From Streptomyces sp. NBC_01408 (GTDB lineage Bacteria > Actinomycetota > Actinomycetes > Streptomycetales > Streptomycetaceae), in assembly GCF_026340255.1 (NCBI RefSeq), contig NZ_JAPEPJ010000001.1, positions 4,085,001 to 4,149,000 on the forward strand: a stretch of DNA of 64,000 nucleotides, given 5' to 3'. The translations under genes were made by a program, and so were the position numbers. Of the stretch, positions 32,735 to 40,401 are shown in pieces (position 1 is the stretch's first letter; every line of letters starts with the position of its first letter). The notes below the pieces were generated by a model. It was not told the origin of the DNA, ran no database searches, and saw only the letters and a list, made by a program, of their open reading frames with translations.

Positions 32735-32776
32735 TTCGGGAACTTGGCAAGGATCGTCACCGGAGGACAGCCGTGA
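32735..32776 (+). pseudogene. Remnant of a second hydrolase 3' end
   Basis: These 14 codons read [13 protein letters not shown] and a stop. They match the last codons of the hydrolase pseudogene (31579-31620, LGSLAKIVTGGRP and a stop), including the TGA that overlaps the next gene's GTG. This shows the lipoprotein duplication included the tail of the upstream hydrolase gene and that the rest of the second hydrolase copy was lost. Confidence 0.75.
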
Positions 32777-33354
32777 AACCACGGAAGGCATTCTCAGTTG
32801 CTGCACTGCTCGCGCTGTCGGTCACGGTGACCGCCTGCGGGGCGGACGCCGGCGATGGGGAGGCCCCGCAGCAGGTCACGACGAACGAGCAGCAGGCCGT
32901 CGACCGGGCGGAAGAGATCATCCACCAGGCGGTGGACGCCATGTCTCCCCAGCCGACGCTGGAGCGTTTCGGCCCCGCGACCATCGGCCCCTGCATCGCC
33001 AGGGACGACAGCCGCAGTGACGACCGGCTGCAGGTGACCCTCTTCTACAAGCTCACCGGTGTTCCGGGGTCCGAGGCCAGGAACCTCGTGCTGCAGGCGC
33101 GGGATGCCTGGCTGAAGCAGGGCTACAAGTACAACTCGTCGGACGAGGAGGACATGTCCGGCCCCTTCCCCTGGGTGAGTATGCGTACGGAGCCAGACGA
33201 CTTCTGGATGGAAGGCATCACCGGAGTCCTGGACCGCGCCAAAGGCGAGGGCCTCGCCACCCTCAAGGTGATATCGCCCTGCTTCCTCCCGCCGACCAAG
33301 GGCAAGGCCTCGGGGGCGACCCCGGCCAGTCCCATGTTCTCCGTGATCGGTTGA
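32773..33354 (+). CDS. Lipoprotein, short paralogue of the preceding one
   Basis: A 193-residue protein with signal peptide and lipobox (LSVTVTAC). It is strongly similar to residues 1-185 of the neighbour ([40 protein letters not shown]) but ends at the point where the neighbour's second domain begins, with a short unrelated tail [11 protein letters not shown] start overlaps the hydrolase remnant. Either a natural single-domain form or a truncated duplicate. Confidence 0.78.
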   Translation: MKPRKAFSVAALLALSVTVTACGADAGDGEAPQQVTTNEQQAVDRAEEIIHQAVDAMSPQPTLERFGPATIGPCIARDDSRSDDRLQVTLFYKLTGVPGSEARNLVLQARDAWLKQGYKYNSSDEEDMSGPFPWVSMRTEPDDFWMEGITGVLDRAKGEGLATLKVISPCFLPPTKGKASGATPASPMFSVIG

Positions 33355-33425
33355 GCGGTGCTACGCCCGCCCCGAGTTCCGGGGTCGTGGCCGGAAGTGG
33401 GCGGGGGCATGGCAGGCTTGGGGGC

Positions 33426-34112
33426 ATGGCCGCTCAGATTTGTCCCAGCATCCTGTCCGCAGACTTCGCACGCCTCGCCGAGGAGGCGAAGGCCGTCGAG
33501 GGAGCCGACTGGCTGCACGTCGACGTGATGGACAACCACTTCGTCCCCAACCTGACCCTCGGCATGCCCATCGTGGAATCGCTGAGCCGGGCCACGGACA
33601 TCCCGCTGGACCTCCACCTGATGATCGCGGACCCGGACCGCTGGGCCCCGCAGTACGTGGAGGCCGGCGCGGGCTCGGTCACCTTCCACGCCGAGGCCGC
33701 CGCGGCGCCCGTACGGCTGGCGCGGGAGATCCGGGCCAAGGGGGCGCGGGCGTCCATGGCGCTCAAGCCGGCGACGCCGATCGAGCAGTACGAGGACATC
33801 CTTCCCGAGCTCGACATGCTGCTGATCATGACTGTCGAGCCCGGCTTCGGCGGCCAGCCCTTTCTGGACATCATGCTCCCCAAGATCCGCCGGACCCGCG
33901 AGCTGATCTCCAAGCACGGTCTGGAGCTGTGGCTCCAGGTGGACGGCGGGGTCTCGGCCTCGACCATCGAACGCTGTGCCGAGGCGGGCGCCGACGTGTT
34001 CGTGGCGGGCAGCGCCGTCTACGGAGCGGTCGAGCCGTCGGCTGCCGTGCGCACGCTGCGTGAGCAGGCGGACGCGGCGATCGCCGTCGCGCCGTGGGCT
34101 TGCGACCACTGA
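33426..34112 (+). CDS. rpe: Ribulose-phosphate 3-epimerase
   Basis: A 228-residue TIM-barrel enzyme that interconverts ribulose 5-phosphate and xylulose 5-phosphate in the pentose phosphate pathway. It begins [13 protein letters not shown]. Metal and catalytic residues lie in [32 protein letters not shown] and VDGGV. ATG 33426 follows GGGGGCATGGCAGGCTTGGG. It is in the classical fmt-rsmB-rpe neighbourhood, here interrupted by the lipoprotein locus. Confidence 0.96.
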   Translation: MAAQICPSILSADFARLAEEAKAVEGADWLHVDVMDNHFVPNLTLGMPIVESLSRATDIPLDLHLMIADPDRWAPQYVEAGAGSVTFHAEAAAAPVRLAREIRAKGARASMALKPATPIEQYEDILPELDMLLIMTVEPGFGGQPFLDIMLPKIRRTRELISKHGLELWLQVDGGVSASTIERCAEAGADVFVAGSAVYGAVEPSAAVRTLREQADAAIAVAPWACDH

Positions 34113-34120
34113 GCCAAGGG

Positions 34121-34163
34121 TTGATGAACAGCTCGGTGAACGGGAGCTGTCCGGGCTGATCAA
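34121..34163. promoter_or_regulatory. Nested inverted repeats between rpe and the SorC-type regulator
   Basis: ACAGCTC (34128-34134) pairs with GAGCTGT (34144-34150), and the outer TTGAT (34121-34125) with ATCAA (34159-34163). It may be the rpe terminator or an operator. Just downstream CGAGAGTGTGA is repeated directly at 34197-34207 and 34211-34221, immediately before the regulator's start. Confidence 0.45.
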
Positions 34164-34217
34164 CTGTCGTCGGATCTGACAGGATGAACGGCGAGTCGAG
34201 AGTGTGAACACGAGAGT

Positions 34218-35270
34218 GTGAGCAGTGAGGAGAACGCGGTGTCTGCAATGTCGGCGGGACGGTCAGCCCTGCGGATGGGACCCGCGGAGCTGGTGCAGGC
34301 GGCGGCCATGGCCCGCCGCTTCTACCTGGAGGGCAAGTCCAAGATCCAGATCGCCGAGGAGTTCGGCGTGAGCCGCTTCAAGGTGGCCCGGGTCCTGGAG
34401 ACCGCCCTCGAACGCGACCTCGTACGGATCGAGATCCGGGTGCCCGCCGAGCTCGACGCGGAGCGCTCCGACGCGCTGCGCGCCCGGTACGGGCTCCGGC
34501 ACGCCGTGGTGGTGGAGTCGCCGGCCGACGCCACCGAGGACGCGCCCGACCCGGAGAACCTCGGGGCGGTCGCGGCCGATCTGCTGGGCGAACTGGTCAA
34601 CGAGGGCGACGTACTGGGTCTGGCCTGGGGCAGGTCGACCATCCACATGGCCGCCTCCCTGCACCGGCTGCCGCCCTGCACCGTCGTGCAGCTGACCGGC
34701 GTGTACGACGCGGGGACCGCCGAGCGGGGCTCCGTGGAGGCCGTACGGCGGGCCGCGCAGGTCTCCGGCGGGGACGCGCACCCCATCTACGCGCCGATGC
34801 TGCTGCCCGATCCGGCGACCGCGGCCGCGCTGCGGAGCCAGACCGGGATCGCACGGGCCTTCGAGTACTTCGACAAGGTGACCGTGGCGGCCGTCTCCAT
34901 CGGCTCCTGGGAGCCGGGGATCTCGACCGTCCACGACATGCTGACCGACGAGGAGCGGGCCCACTACGCCTCGCTCGGCGTCGCGGCCGAGATGTCCGCG
35001 CACCTGTTCGACTCCGAGGGCCGGCGGGTCGGCCGGGACCTCGGCGAGCGGTGCATCACCGTCGAGGCGGACCGGCTGCGGCGGATCCCCGAGGTCGTGG
35101 CCATCGCGGGCGGGCTGCGCAAGGCCTCGGCGATCGGGGCGGTGCTCCGCTCGGGGCTGGTGACCAGCCTGGTCACCGACACGGCGGTCGCCGACTACCT
35201 GCTGACGGAGTCGGCGCCCGGGCTGCGGCCGGCGCTGGAGCGGGCCGATCCCGACACGGATGCCGCGTAG
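34218..35270 (+). CDS. SorC/DeoR-family sugar-binding transcriptional regulator
   Basis: A 350-residue protein. The N-terminal helix-turn-helix (YLEGKSKIQIAEEFGVSRFKVARVLETA, about residues 35-65) is followed by a SorC-type effector domain with the phosphosugar-binding segments LGLAWGRST and VVAIAGGLRKASAI. These regulators respond to phosphorylated sugars, and the neighbouring rpe suggests a link to pentose metabolism. GTG 34218 is used; the later GTG at 34239 and ATG at 34248 are alternatives that would keep the HTH intact. Confidence 0.88.
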   Translation: MSSEENAVSAMSAGRSALRMGPAELVQAAAMARRFYLEGKSKIQIAEEFGVSRFKVARVLETALERDLVRIEIRVPAELDAERSDALRARYGLRHAVVVESPADATEDAPDPENLGAVAADLLGELVNEGDVLGLAWGRSTIHMAASLHRLPPCTVVQLTGVYDAGTAERGSVEAVRRAAQVSGGDAHPIYAPMLLPDPATAAALRSQTGIARAFEYFDKVTVAAVSIGSWEPGISTVHDMLTDEERAHYASLGVAAEMSAHLFDSEGRRVGRDLGERCITVEADRLRRIPEVVAIAGGLRKASAIGAVLRSGLVTSLVTDTAVADYLLTESAPGLRPALERADPDTDAA

Positions 35271-35497
35271 TACGGCCTGACGCGGCAGGGCACGGACGGG
35301 CGGGGCCGCGGGGGGACGGGCGGTGGCCTGTTGTGGCCTGCTGTGGCCTGTCCGGGGACCTATGGGGTCCGACGAGGACCGACCGGTACGGATCGGGCCC
35401 GCGGGGGCCCGAGCGGCCGCCGCTGGGGCGGATGGTGCCGGAATTGAGATCCGAACGGCGGACCGCGCGGCGCCCTGCGGGGCGCATACTGGTTCCA

Positions 35498-35719
35498 ATG
35501 ACAAAGTCAGCAGTACCTCGCCGCCATTTGCCGTCCAGCCCGTTCAAGGCCCCCGTGGAACCGCCGCTCCGGCAGTTCAGCGTCGGCGACCGGGTTACTC
35601 ACGATGAGCACGGTCTGGGCCGTGTCGTCGGAATCGAGGAGGGGATCGCTGTTCTCGTCGACTTCGGGTCGGTCCAGAAACGAATCCTGAGTCCGTACAC
35701 CAAGATGGCCGCTCTCTGA
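35498..35719 (+). CDS. Small conserved protein with a CarD/Tudor-like segment
   Basis: A 73-residue protein. Residues 28-60 (FSVGDRVTHDEHGLGRVVGIEEGIAVLVDFG) resemble the Tudor/CarD_TRCF-type beta-barrel that contacts RNA polymerase or DNA, but it lacks the rest of CarD. ATG 35498 follows a weak ribosome-binding site; a 227-base gap precedes it with nothing recognised except GTGGCCT repeats (35324-35350). Function unknown. Confidence 0.72.
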   Translation: MTKSAVPRRHLPSSPFKAPVEPPLRQFSVGDRVTHDEHGLGRVVGIEEGIAVLVDFGSVQKRILSPYTKMAAL

Positions 35720-35768
35720 GGTCATCGGGCGATTCGCGAGCGAATCGGATATTTGGCACGATCGGTGC

Positions 35769-36242
35769 ATGATCTTCCGGAACGTGCCCCGATCGTTGCT
35801 GCGTTTGCTGGGGGCCGTGTTCCTCTGTGCCGCGCTGGTCGGTGCGGTGGGCTGCGGCGGGAAGACACCCGCGCCTGCCGCCGCCAGCGCCAGTGCGGGC
35901 CTGACCGCAGGTCCCGGCACCGCTGAGCCCACGGGTGGGTCAGCCGCGCCCCGGTGGGCCGAGGGGATGGCCACCGTACGGGCCGACGCGCTGCCCCGCG
36001 AGGCCCGGGACGTACTCGTGCTGATCGACAGGGGCGGTCCGTACCCGTACCGGCAGGACGGGACCGTCTTCGGGAACTTCGAGAAGGTCCTGCCCCGGCA
36101 GAAGCGGGGCTACTACCACGAGTTCACGGTGCGCACGCCGGGGGAGCGGGACCGCGGGGCCCGGCGGATCGTGACGGGTCAGGGTGGGGAGTTCTTCTAC
36201 ACGGACGACCACTACGAGACCTTCAAGGCGGTTCTCCGATGA
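35769..36242 (+). CDS. Lipid-anchored ribonuclease of the RNase Sa/barnase (N1/T1) family
   Basis: A 157-residue protein. The N terminus is a signal peptide ending in a lipobox (LVGAVGC, Cys at about residue 29), then an Ala/Pro linker, then the RNase domain from about residue 62. The catalytic elements of RNase Sa are visible: YHEFTVRTPGERDRGARRIVTG supplies the Glu and Arg, and FFYTDDHYETF supplies the His. RNase Sa itself is freely secreted, so membrane anchoring is notable. It overlaps the barstar-like gene by 4 bases (ATGA). Confidence 0.88.
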   Translation: MIFRNVPRSLLRLLGAVFLCAALVGAVGCGGKTPAPAAASASAGLTAGPGTAEPTGGSAAPRWAEGMATVRADALPREARDVLVLIDRGGPYPYRQDGTVFGNFEKVLPRQKRGYYHEFTVRTPGERDRGARRIVTGQGGEFFYTDDHYETFKAVLR

Positions 36243-36667
36243 CCCTGGACCCGCAGCCGCTCGCCCCCGCGCTCGCCGCCGCCGAAGAGGCCGGCTGGAG
36301 CACCGTACGGCTGGACCTGGACGGGGTGCGCACCAAGGCGGAGCTGATGCGCCGGTGCGGGGACGCCTTGCGGCTGCCGGAGTGGTTCGGCGGGAACTGG
36401 GACGCGCTGGCGGACGCGCTGCGGGATCTGTCGTGGCTGCCGGATGCGGCTGGGCGGCTGGTCGCCGTGACCTCGTGGCGTGGGTACGCCGCCGCGCGGC
36501 CGGGGGACTGGGAGATCCTGCGGGAGGTGCTGGAGGAGGCGGTGGATTTCTGGCGGGAGGCCGGGGGCTCGGCGCCGCCGTTGACCGTGCTGGTGGCCGA
36601 GCCGGAGCCCGGGCCGGCTGCCGGGGCTCCGCCCCGGGCCCCGCGCCTCAAGCGCCGGCGGGGCTGA
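36239..36667 (+). CDS. Barstar-family ribonuclease inhibitor
   Basis: A 142-residue protein. The barstar fold is recognised from VRLDLDGVRTKAELMRRCGD, LPEWFGGNWDALADALRDL and the final strand LTVLVAE. It should neutralise the coupled RNase in the cytoplasm. The conserved fold ends near residue 122. The last residues (GAPPRAPRLKRRRG) and the stop are encoded by a 44-bp dispersed repeat (36623-36666), which seems to have landed at the 3' end. Confidence 0.88.
   Translation: MTLDPQPLAPALAAAEEAGWSTVRLDLDGVRTKAELMRRCGDALRLPEWFGGNWDALADALRDLSWLPDAAGRLVAVTSWRGYAAARPGDWEILREVLEEAVDFWREAGGSAPPLTVLVAEPEPGPAAGAPPRAPRLKRRRG
36623..36666. repeat. 44-bp GC-rich repeat, copy B, forming the 3' end of the barstar gene
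   Basis: Runs from GGGGCTCCGCCCC to GGCGGGGCTG. It differs from copy C (36677-36720) at two positions and is the inverted equivalent of copy A (6311-6354). It supplies the last 14 codons of the barstar gene; the stop codon spans its end. Confidence 0.9.
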
Positions 36668-36676
36668 CAGGACCCT

Positions 36677-36720
36677 GGGGCTCCGCCCCAGACCCCGCGC
36701 CTCAAGCGCCGGCGGGGCTG
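36677..36720. repeat. 44-bp GC-rich repeat, copy C
   Basis: Tandem partner of copy B, 10 bases further on, 42 of 44 bases identical. It contains two nested palindromes (GGGGCTCCGCCCC; CGCC-GGCG) and lies between the convergent barstar and globin genes, where it may act as terminator. Confidence 0.9.
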
Positions 36721-36779
36721 GGGTTGTGCCCGGCTGGGGTGGTCCCCGGCGGGGTGGTCTGGCTGGGGCGGAGCGGGGG

Positions 36780-37256
36780 TCAGTCCGTGGGGGTTTTCGG
36801 GATCCAGGGTGGGGTCTGGCCCCAGGACCAGACCGGGATCTTGGCCGCGTCGACCGGTGGGGGGTTGGGGCCCGAGTAGATCAGGGCCATGCGGGTGCCC
36901 CACTCGATGTAGTAGGCGAACACCCCGCGGAACTCGGGGTCCGTCGGGAGGCCGACCTCGTCGGCCGTGTCCATGAGCAGGTCCACCCAGCGGCGGCGCT
37001 GCTTCTCGGTGATCGCGCGGCCCAGGTGCTTGGTGGCCATGTGCTGGTGGCCGCCGTGGTGGGCGGAGTAGTCCGACGGGCCGCCGAAGACCTCCGACAG
37101 CCAGACCGCGACGTGCTGCGGGTGCTCGGAGTCCATGCCCGCGAAGACCGGGGCCAGGATCTCGTCCTGCAGGGCGTGGGCGTAGAAGGCGTCGGTGAGG
37201 CGGTCCATCGCCTCCGCGCCGCCCATCCACTCGTAGATGGTGGGTGTCGTGCTCAT
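36780..37256 (-). CDS. Group II truncated hemoglobin
   Basis: A 158-residue globin of the GlbO type. It starts TIYEWMGGAEAMDRLTDAFY, with the HGGHQHMATKHLGRAI segment carrying the proximal heme histidine and DPEFRGVFAYYIEWGTRMA near the C terminus. It binds heme and oxygen or NO. ATG 37256 was chosen because the upstream frame runs into the next gene. It is separated by 2 bases from the ABM monooxygenase gene upstream, so the pair is an operon. Confidence 0.9.
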   Translation of the reverse strand: MSTTPTIYEWMGGAEAMDRLTDAFYAHALQDEILAPVFAGMDSEHPQHVAVWLSEVFGGPSDYSAHHGGHQHMATKHLGRAITEKQRRRWVDLLMDTADEVGLPTDPEFRGVFAYYIEWGTRMALIYSGPNPPPVDAAKIPVWSWGQTPPWIPKTPTD

Positions 37257-37258
37257 GG

Positions 37259-37582
37259 TTATCCGGCGGCCTTTCCGGTGCCCACGACCTCGGTCACCGT
37301 GTAGTGCTGCATCTCCTCGATGGCCGTCACGTACGGGCGGATCGCGCCGAAGAACGCCGGGAAGTGCTCGCCCTTGCGGAAGCCGTTGAGGTGGGCGTCG
37401 ACCGAGGTCCAGCGGATCCGCAGGATGTAGCGCTCCTTCTCCTCCTCGCAGCGGGCCAGTTCGTAGTCGATGCACTCGGGCGAGGCGGCCAGGGCCTCGG
37501 CCGCCCGGGTGTACGCGCTCTCGAAGGCCGGCTGTTCGTCCAATGCGATCCGGTAGCGGATGTATTCGACGGTCGTCGTCAT
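37259..37582 (-). CDS. Antibiotic biosynthesis monooxygenase (ABM) domain protein
   Basis: A 107-residue single ABM domain: EYIRYRIALDEQPAFESAY, SPECIDYELARCEEEKERYILRIRWTS-type core strands, and HFPAFFGAIRPYV. Small ABM proteins include heme-degrading and quinol-oxidising enzymes. Coupling with a truncated globin (2-base gap) suggests heme- or oxygen-related chemistry, as seen for other globin-Mhu-type pairs. Substrate unknown. Confidence 0.85.
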   Translation of the reverse strand: MTTTVEYIRYRIALDEQPAFESAYTRAAEALAASPECIDYELARCEEEKERYILRIRWTSVDAHLNGFRKGEHFPAFFGAIRPYVTAIEEMQHYTVTEVVGTGKAAG

Positions 37583-37654
37583 GGTGCGTGCCTCTCCCTG
37601 GGTGTTGGTCCTGGCCAGCCTTACGCGATCATGCGCGGCCGTGGGGCGGATTGC

Positions 37655-38164
37655 TCATTCGGACGCGGACTTCCTGGAGTCGGCGCCGTCGGACACGTCG
37701 GGACCCTGGTCGCGGACCTGCCGGACCTTGTCCAGGGAGTCGCGCAGTTCGGTCAGCCAGGTGTCCGTGTTGGCCCCGACCAGGCGCACGCACCAGGCCA
37801 GGGCGTCGGCCCGGCTGCGGGCCACGCCGCCGGCGACCAGGGTGTCGAGCACCTGGCGCTCGGACTGGCGCAGCCGGGTCATCACCGGGACGGCGAGGTG
37901 GGTGAAGAGGGTCGTCTCCTCGCCCACCCGCACGCCCCAGGCGACCTTGCGGCGGTACAGGGCCTCGGCCTCGCGGGCCACCTCGATGCGCTGTTCGCGG
38001 GTGCGTTCGCGGAACTCCTTGACCGACTCGGCCGCCGGGACGGTCCCGACGACCGTGATCTCCTCGCGGTCGGCCGTGACCGAGAGGAGGGACTCGTAGA
38101 CGTCCACCGGCAGGCGCTCGGCGAACCACGCGCGGAGCTGTTCGCTCTGTTCGGCTGTAATCAT
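37655..38164 (-). CDS. Conserved actinobacterial protein of unknown function
   Basis: A 169-residue protein, mostly helical and charged. Residues 10-40 resemble a small alpha-beta module (AWFAERLPVDVYESLLSVTADREEITVVG). Residues 95-130 (LRQSERQVLDTLVAGGVARSRADALAWCVRLV) look like a ribbon-helix-helix or SpoT-like helical segment. No enzyme motif was found. It lies 72 bases upstream of the ABM gene and could be transcribed with it. Confidence 0.75.
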   Translation of the reverse strand: MITAEQSEQLRAWFAERLPVDVYESLLSVTADREEITVVGTVPAAESVKEFRERTREQRIEVAREAEALYRRKVAWGVRVGEETTLFTHLAVPVMTRLRQSERQVLDTLVAGGVARSRADALAWCVRLVGANTDTWLTELRDSLDKVRQVRDQGPDVSDGADSRKSASE

Positions 38165-38220
38165 GTAATCAACGTTGCATCCGTTGCGCGCATGATCGCA
38201 AGGGAGCGGCGCCGGTTACG

Positions 38221-38263
38221 CTCTCAGCCGCACTCGGCCGCCGCTCTCAGCCGCACCCGGCCG
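38221..38263. repeat. 23-bp-period tandem repeat 3' of the flavin reductase fusion gene
   Basis: CTCTCAGCCGCACTCGGCCG at 38221-38240 and CTCTCAGCCGCACCCGGCCG at 38244-38263; a third partial copy (CACTCAGCC) overlaps the gene's stop codon. Confidence 0.75.
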
Positions 38264-38266
38264 CAC

Positions 38267-40000
38267 TCAGCCCATCGAGCGGTACCGGTGGATCAGGGAG
38301 ACGGCCATCGCCCCCTCGCCGACGCCGGAGGCGACCCGTTTCACGGAGTGGGCCCGGACGTCGCCCGCGGCGAAGACGCCGGGGACGCTCGTCTCCAGCG
38401 GGTAGGGGGCGCGTTCCAGGCTCCACTCGGCCGGCAGCTCGCCCCCGTTCGCGATCAGGTCCGAGCCGGTGAGGACGAAGTCGTGGTCGTCGCGTTCCAC
38501 GACGCCCGCGAGCCAGTCGGTGTGCGGGCGGGCGCCGATGAAGGTGAACATGAAACGGGCCGGGATCTCCTTCTCCTCGCCCGTGTCCGCGTCGTGCAGG
38601 GTGATCCGCTCCAGGTGCTCGTCGCCGGCCAGGGAGACCACGGTGGTACGGACCCTCACCTCGATGTTCGGGGTCCGGTCGATCTCGTCGATCAGGTAGC
38701 GGGACATGCTCGCGTCCAGGGACTGGGCCCGCACCAGGATGGTCACCCGGGCCGCGTACTTGGCGAAGTGCACGGCCGCCTGGCCCGCCGAGTTGGCCCC
38801 GCCCACGATGAACACGTGCTGCGAGATGCAGGCCGAGCTCTCCGTGGTCGCCGCGCCGTAGTACAGGCCGGCCCCCTCGAAGCGGTCGGCGCCGGGGGCG
38901 TCCAGGCGGTTGTACGAGACCCCGGTCGCCAGCAGCACCGTCTCCGCGCTGATCTCCGTACCGTCCGCCAGCGTGAGGATCTTCGCCGGGTCGTCCCGGG
39001 TCAGGGAGACCACCTCCACCGGATGCAGGATCTCGGCGCCGAAGCGGGAGGCCTGGATGGTGGCCCGGCGGGTCAGGTCCCCGCCCGAGAGGCCCGAGGG
39101 GAAGCCGAGGTAGTTCTCGATCAGGCTGGAGGTGCCGGCCTGGCCGCCCGGGGCGCGGGAGTCCAGCATCAGCGTGGACAGCCCCTCGGAGGCGGCGTAC
39201 ACACCGGCCGCCAGGCCCGCCGGGCCCGCGCCCACGATGACGCACTCGTAGTGCGGGCGCGAGGCGGTGGTGGCCAGGCCGAGGCGCTGGGCGAGCTCGA
39301 TGTCGGTCGGGGCGGAGAGGACCGCGCCGTCCGGGAAGCGGACCAGCGGGAGCGCCGCGTCGGCCTGGGCGGCGGCGATCACCGTCAGCGCCTCGGGGTC
39401 CCGCTCCACGTTGAGGAAGCGGAACGGCTGGCCGTTGCGGGTGAAGAAGTCCCGGACGGCGTGGGTGCCGGGGGAGACCAGGTGGCCGGCGACGATGATC
39501 CCGTCGTACGCCGGGCGGTAGGTGGCCAGCCAGTCCGACAGCAGGTCGTCCAGGACCGGGAAGAGCCGCTCGTGGGGCGGGTCCCAGGGCTTGAGCAGGT
39601 AGTAGTCCAGCCGGACCCGGTTGATGGCGGTGATCGCCGCGTCCGTCTCCGCGTACGCCGTCAGCAGCACGCGGCGGGCGTCCGGGAAGCGGCTGACCGC
39701 CTCCAGCAGGAACTCCACGCCGGTCACGTCCGGCATGCGCTGGTCCACCAGGAACAGGGCCGGGTCGTGGCCGCGTTCGTCGAGGGAGTCCAGGATCTTC
39801 AGGGCGTCGGCGGCCGAGGAGGCGCCGAGCACCCGGTAGCGGTCCCCGTACGCGCTGCGCAGGTCGCGGCGGACGGCGCGCAGCACCTGCGGGTCGTCGT
39901 CCACCGCCAGGATGACGGGCTTGCGGTTCTCCGCGCGCTCGGCGTCGGCGCGGGCCGAGGCGGCGGCGGGGGCGGCGGCGCGCTCCGCGGGGGCGCTCAT
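38267..40000 (-). CDS. Response-regulator / thioredoxin-reductase-like flavoprotein fusion
   Basis: 577 residues in three parts. Residues 25-145 are an intact receiver domain: acidic DDDP, phospho-acceptor Asp in LVDQRMP, LLTAYAET, and LLKPWD with the conserved Lys. Residues 165-250 resemble a glutaredoxin/thioredoxin fold but lack CxxC. From about 260 on is a TrxR-type NAD(P)H-FAD reductase (IVGAGPAGLAAGVYAAS, ATGV, VPGVFAAGDVR), in which the redox CxxC is replaced by SSAC with only one Cys. It may thus pass electrons or act as a phosphorylation-gated signalling protein rather than a classic thiol reductase. It is coupled to the upstream UBP zinc-finger gene (4-base overlap). Confidence 0.88.
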   Translation of the reverse strand: MSAPAERAAAPAAASARADAERAENRKPVILAVDDDPQVLRAVRRDLRSAYGDRYRVLGASSAADALKILDSLDERGHDPALFLVDQRMPDVTGVEFLLEAVSRFPDARRVLLTAYAETDAAITAINRVRLDYYLLKPWDPPHERLFPVLDDLLSDWLATYRPAYDGIIVAGHLVSPGTHAVRDFFTRNGQPFRFLNVERDPEALTVIAAAQADAALPLVRFPDGAVLSAPTDIELAQRLGLATTASRPHYECVIVGAGPAGLAAGVYAASEGLSTLMLDSRAPGGQAGTSSLIENYLGFPSGLSGGDLTRRATIQASRFGAEILHPVEVVSLTRDDPAKILTLADGTEISAETVLLATGVSYNRLDAPGADRFEGAGLYYGAATTESSACISQHVFIVGGANSAGQAAVHFAKYAARVTILVRAQSLDASMSRYLIDEIDRTPNIEVRVRTTVVSLAGDEHLERITLHDADTGEEKEIPARFMFTFIGARPHTDWLAGVVERDDHDFVLTGSDLIANGGELPAEWSLERAPYPLETSVPGVFAAGDVRAHSVKRVASGVGEGAMAVSLIHRYRSMG

Positions 40001-40269
40001 GCCGGGTCCAGCATCAGCTGGTCGGTGTAGCACCAGGCCCAGTCCTCACCGGGCTCGTGGGAGGCCGCGATGGGGTGGTCGGAGGTGCGGTAGTGCCGGG
40101 TGGCGTGACGGTTCTTCGAGGAGTCGCAGCACCCGACGTGCCCGCAGCTGAGGCACATCCGCAGGTGCACCCAGCTGTCACCGGTGACGAGGCACTCCTC
40201 GCAGCCCTCGGTCCCCGGTTTCACCGGACGTATCTGATCGATGTGTGTGCACAACAGGTCCATCGTCAT
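39997..40269 (-). CDS. UBP-type zinc finger protein
   Basis: A 90-residue protein made up almost entirely of a UBP (ubiquitin C-terminal hydrolase-type) zinc finger: CTHIDQIRP, GCEECL, CLSCGHVGCCDSS, HATRHYRTSDHPIAAS supply Cys and His ligands. In eukaryotes this domain binds ubiquitin tails or peptide C termini. Actinobacteria often pair it with receiver-TrxR fusions. It is the first gene of a two-gene operon. Confidence 0.88.
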   Translation of the reverse strand: MTMDLLCTHIDQIRPVKPGTEGCEECLVTGDSWVHLRMCLSCGHVGCCDSSKNRHATRHYRTSDHPIAASHEPGEDWAWCYTDQLMLDPA

Positions 40270-40401
40270 CGTCCCCGTCCCTCTCCTCGTGCTCGTCCCC
40301 TGCGTCTCGCGCCCCGTGAATCACGCTCGTCAGACCATAGGGCTGGGCCCCGGTAATGGTTCAGTGATTCGGCCGAAGTCAGGTAGTCCTGGAGCTACTT
40401 C

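Noticed and set aside
37244..40030. 928-codon plus-strand open frame opposite globin, ABM and reductase genes
   Set aside because: Spans several genuine minus-strand genes with motifs; composition typical of antisense frames.
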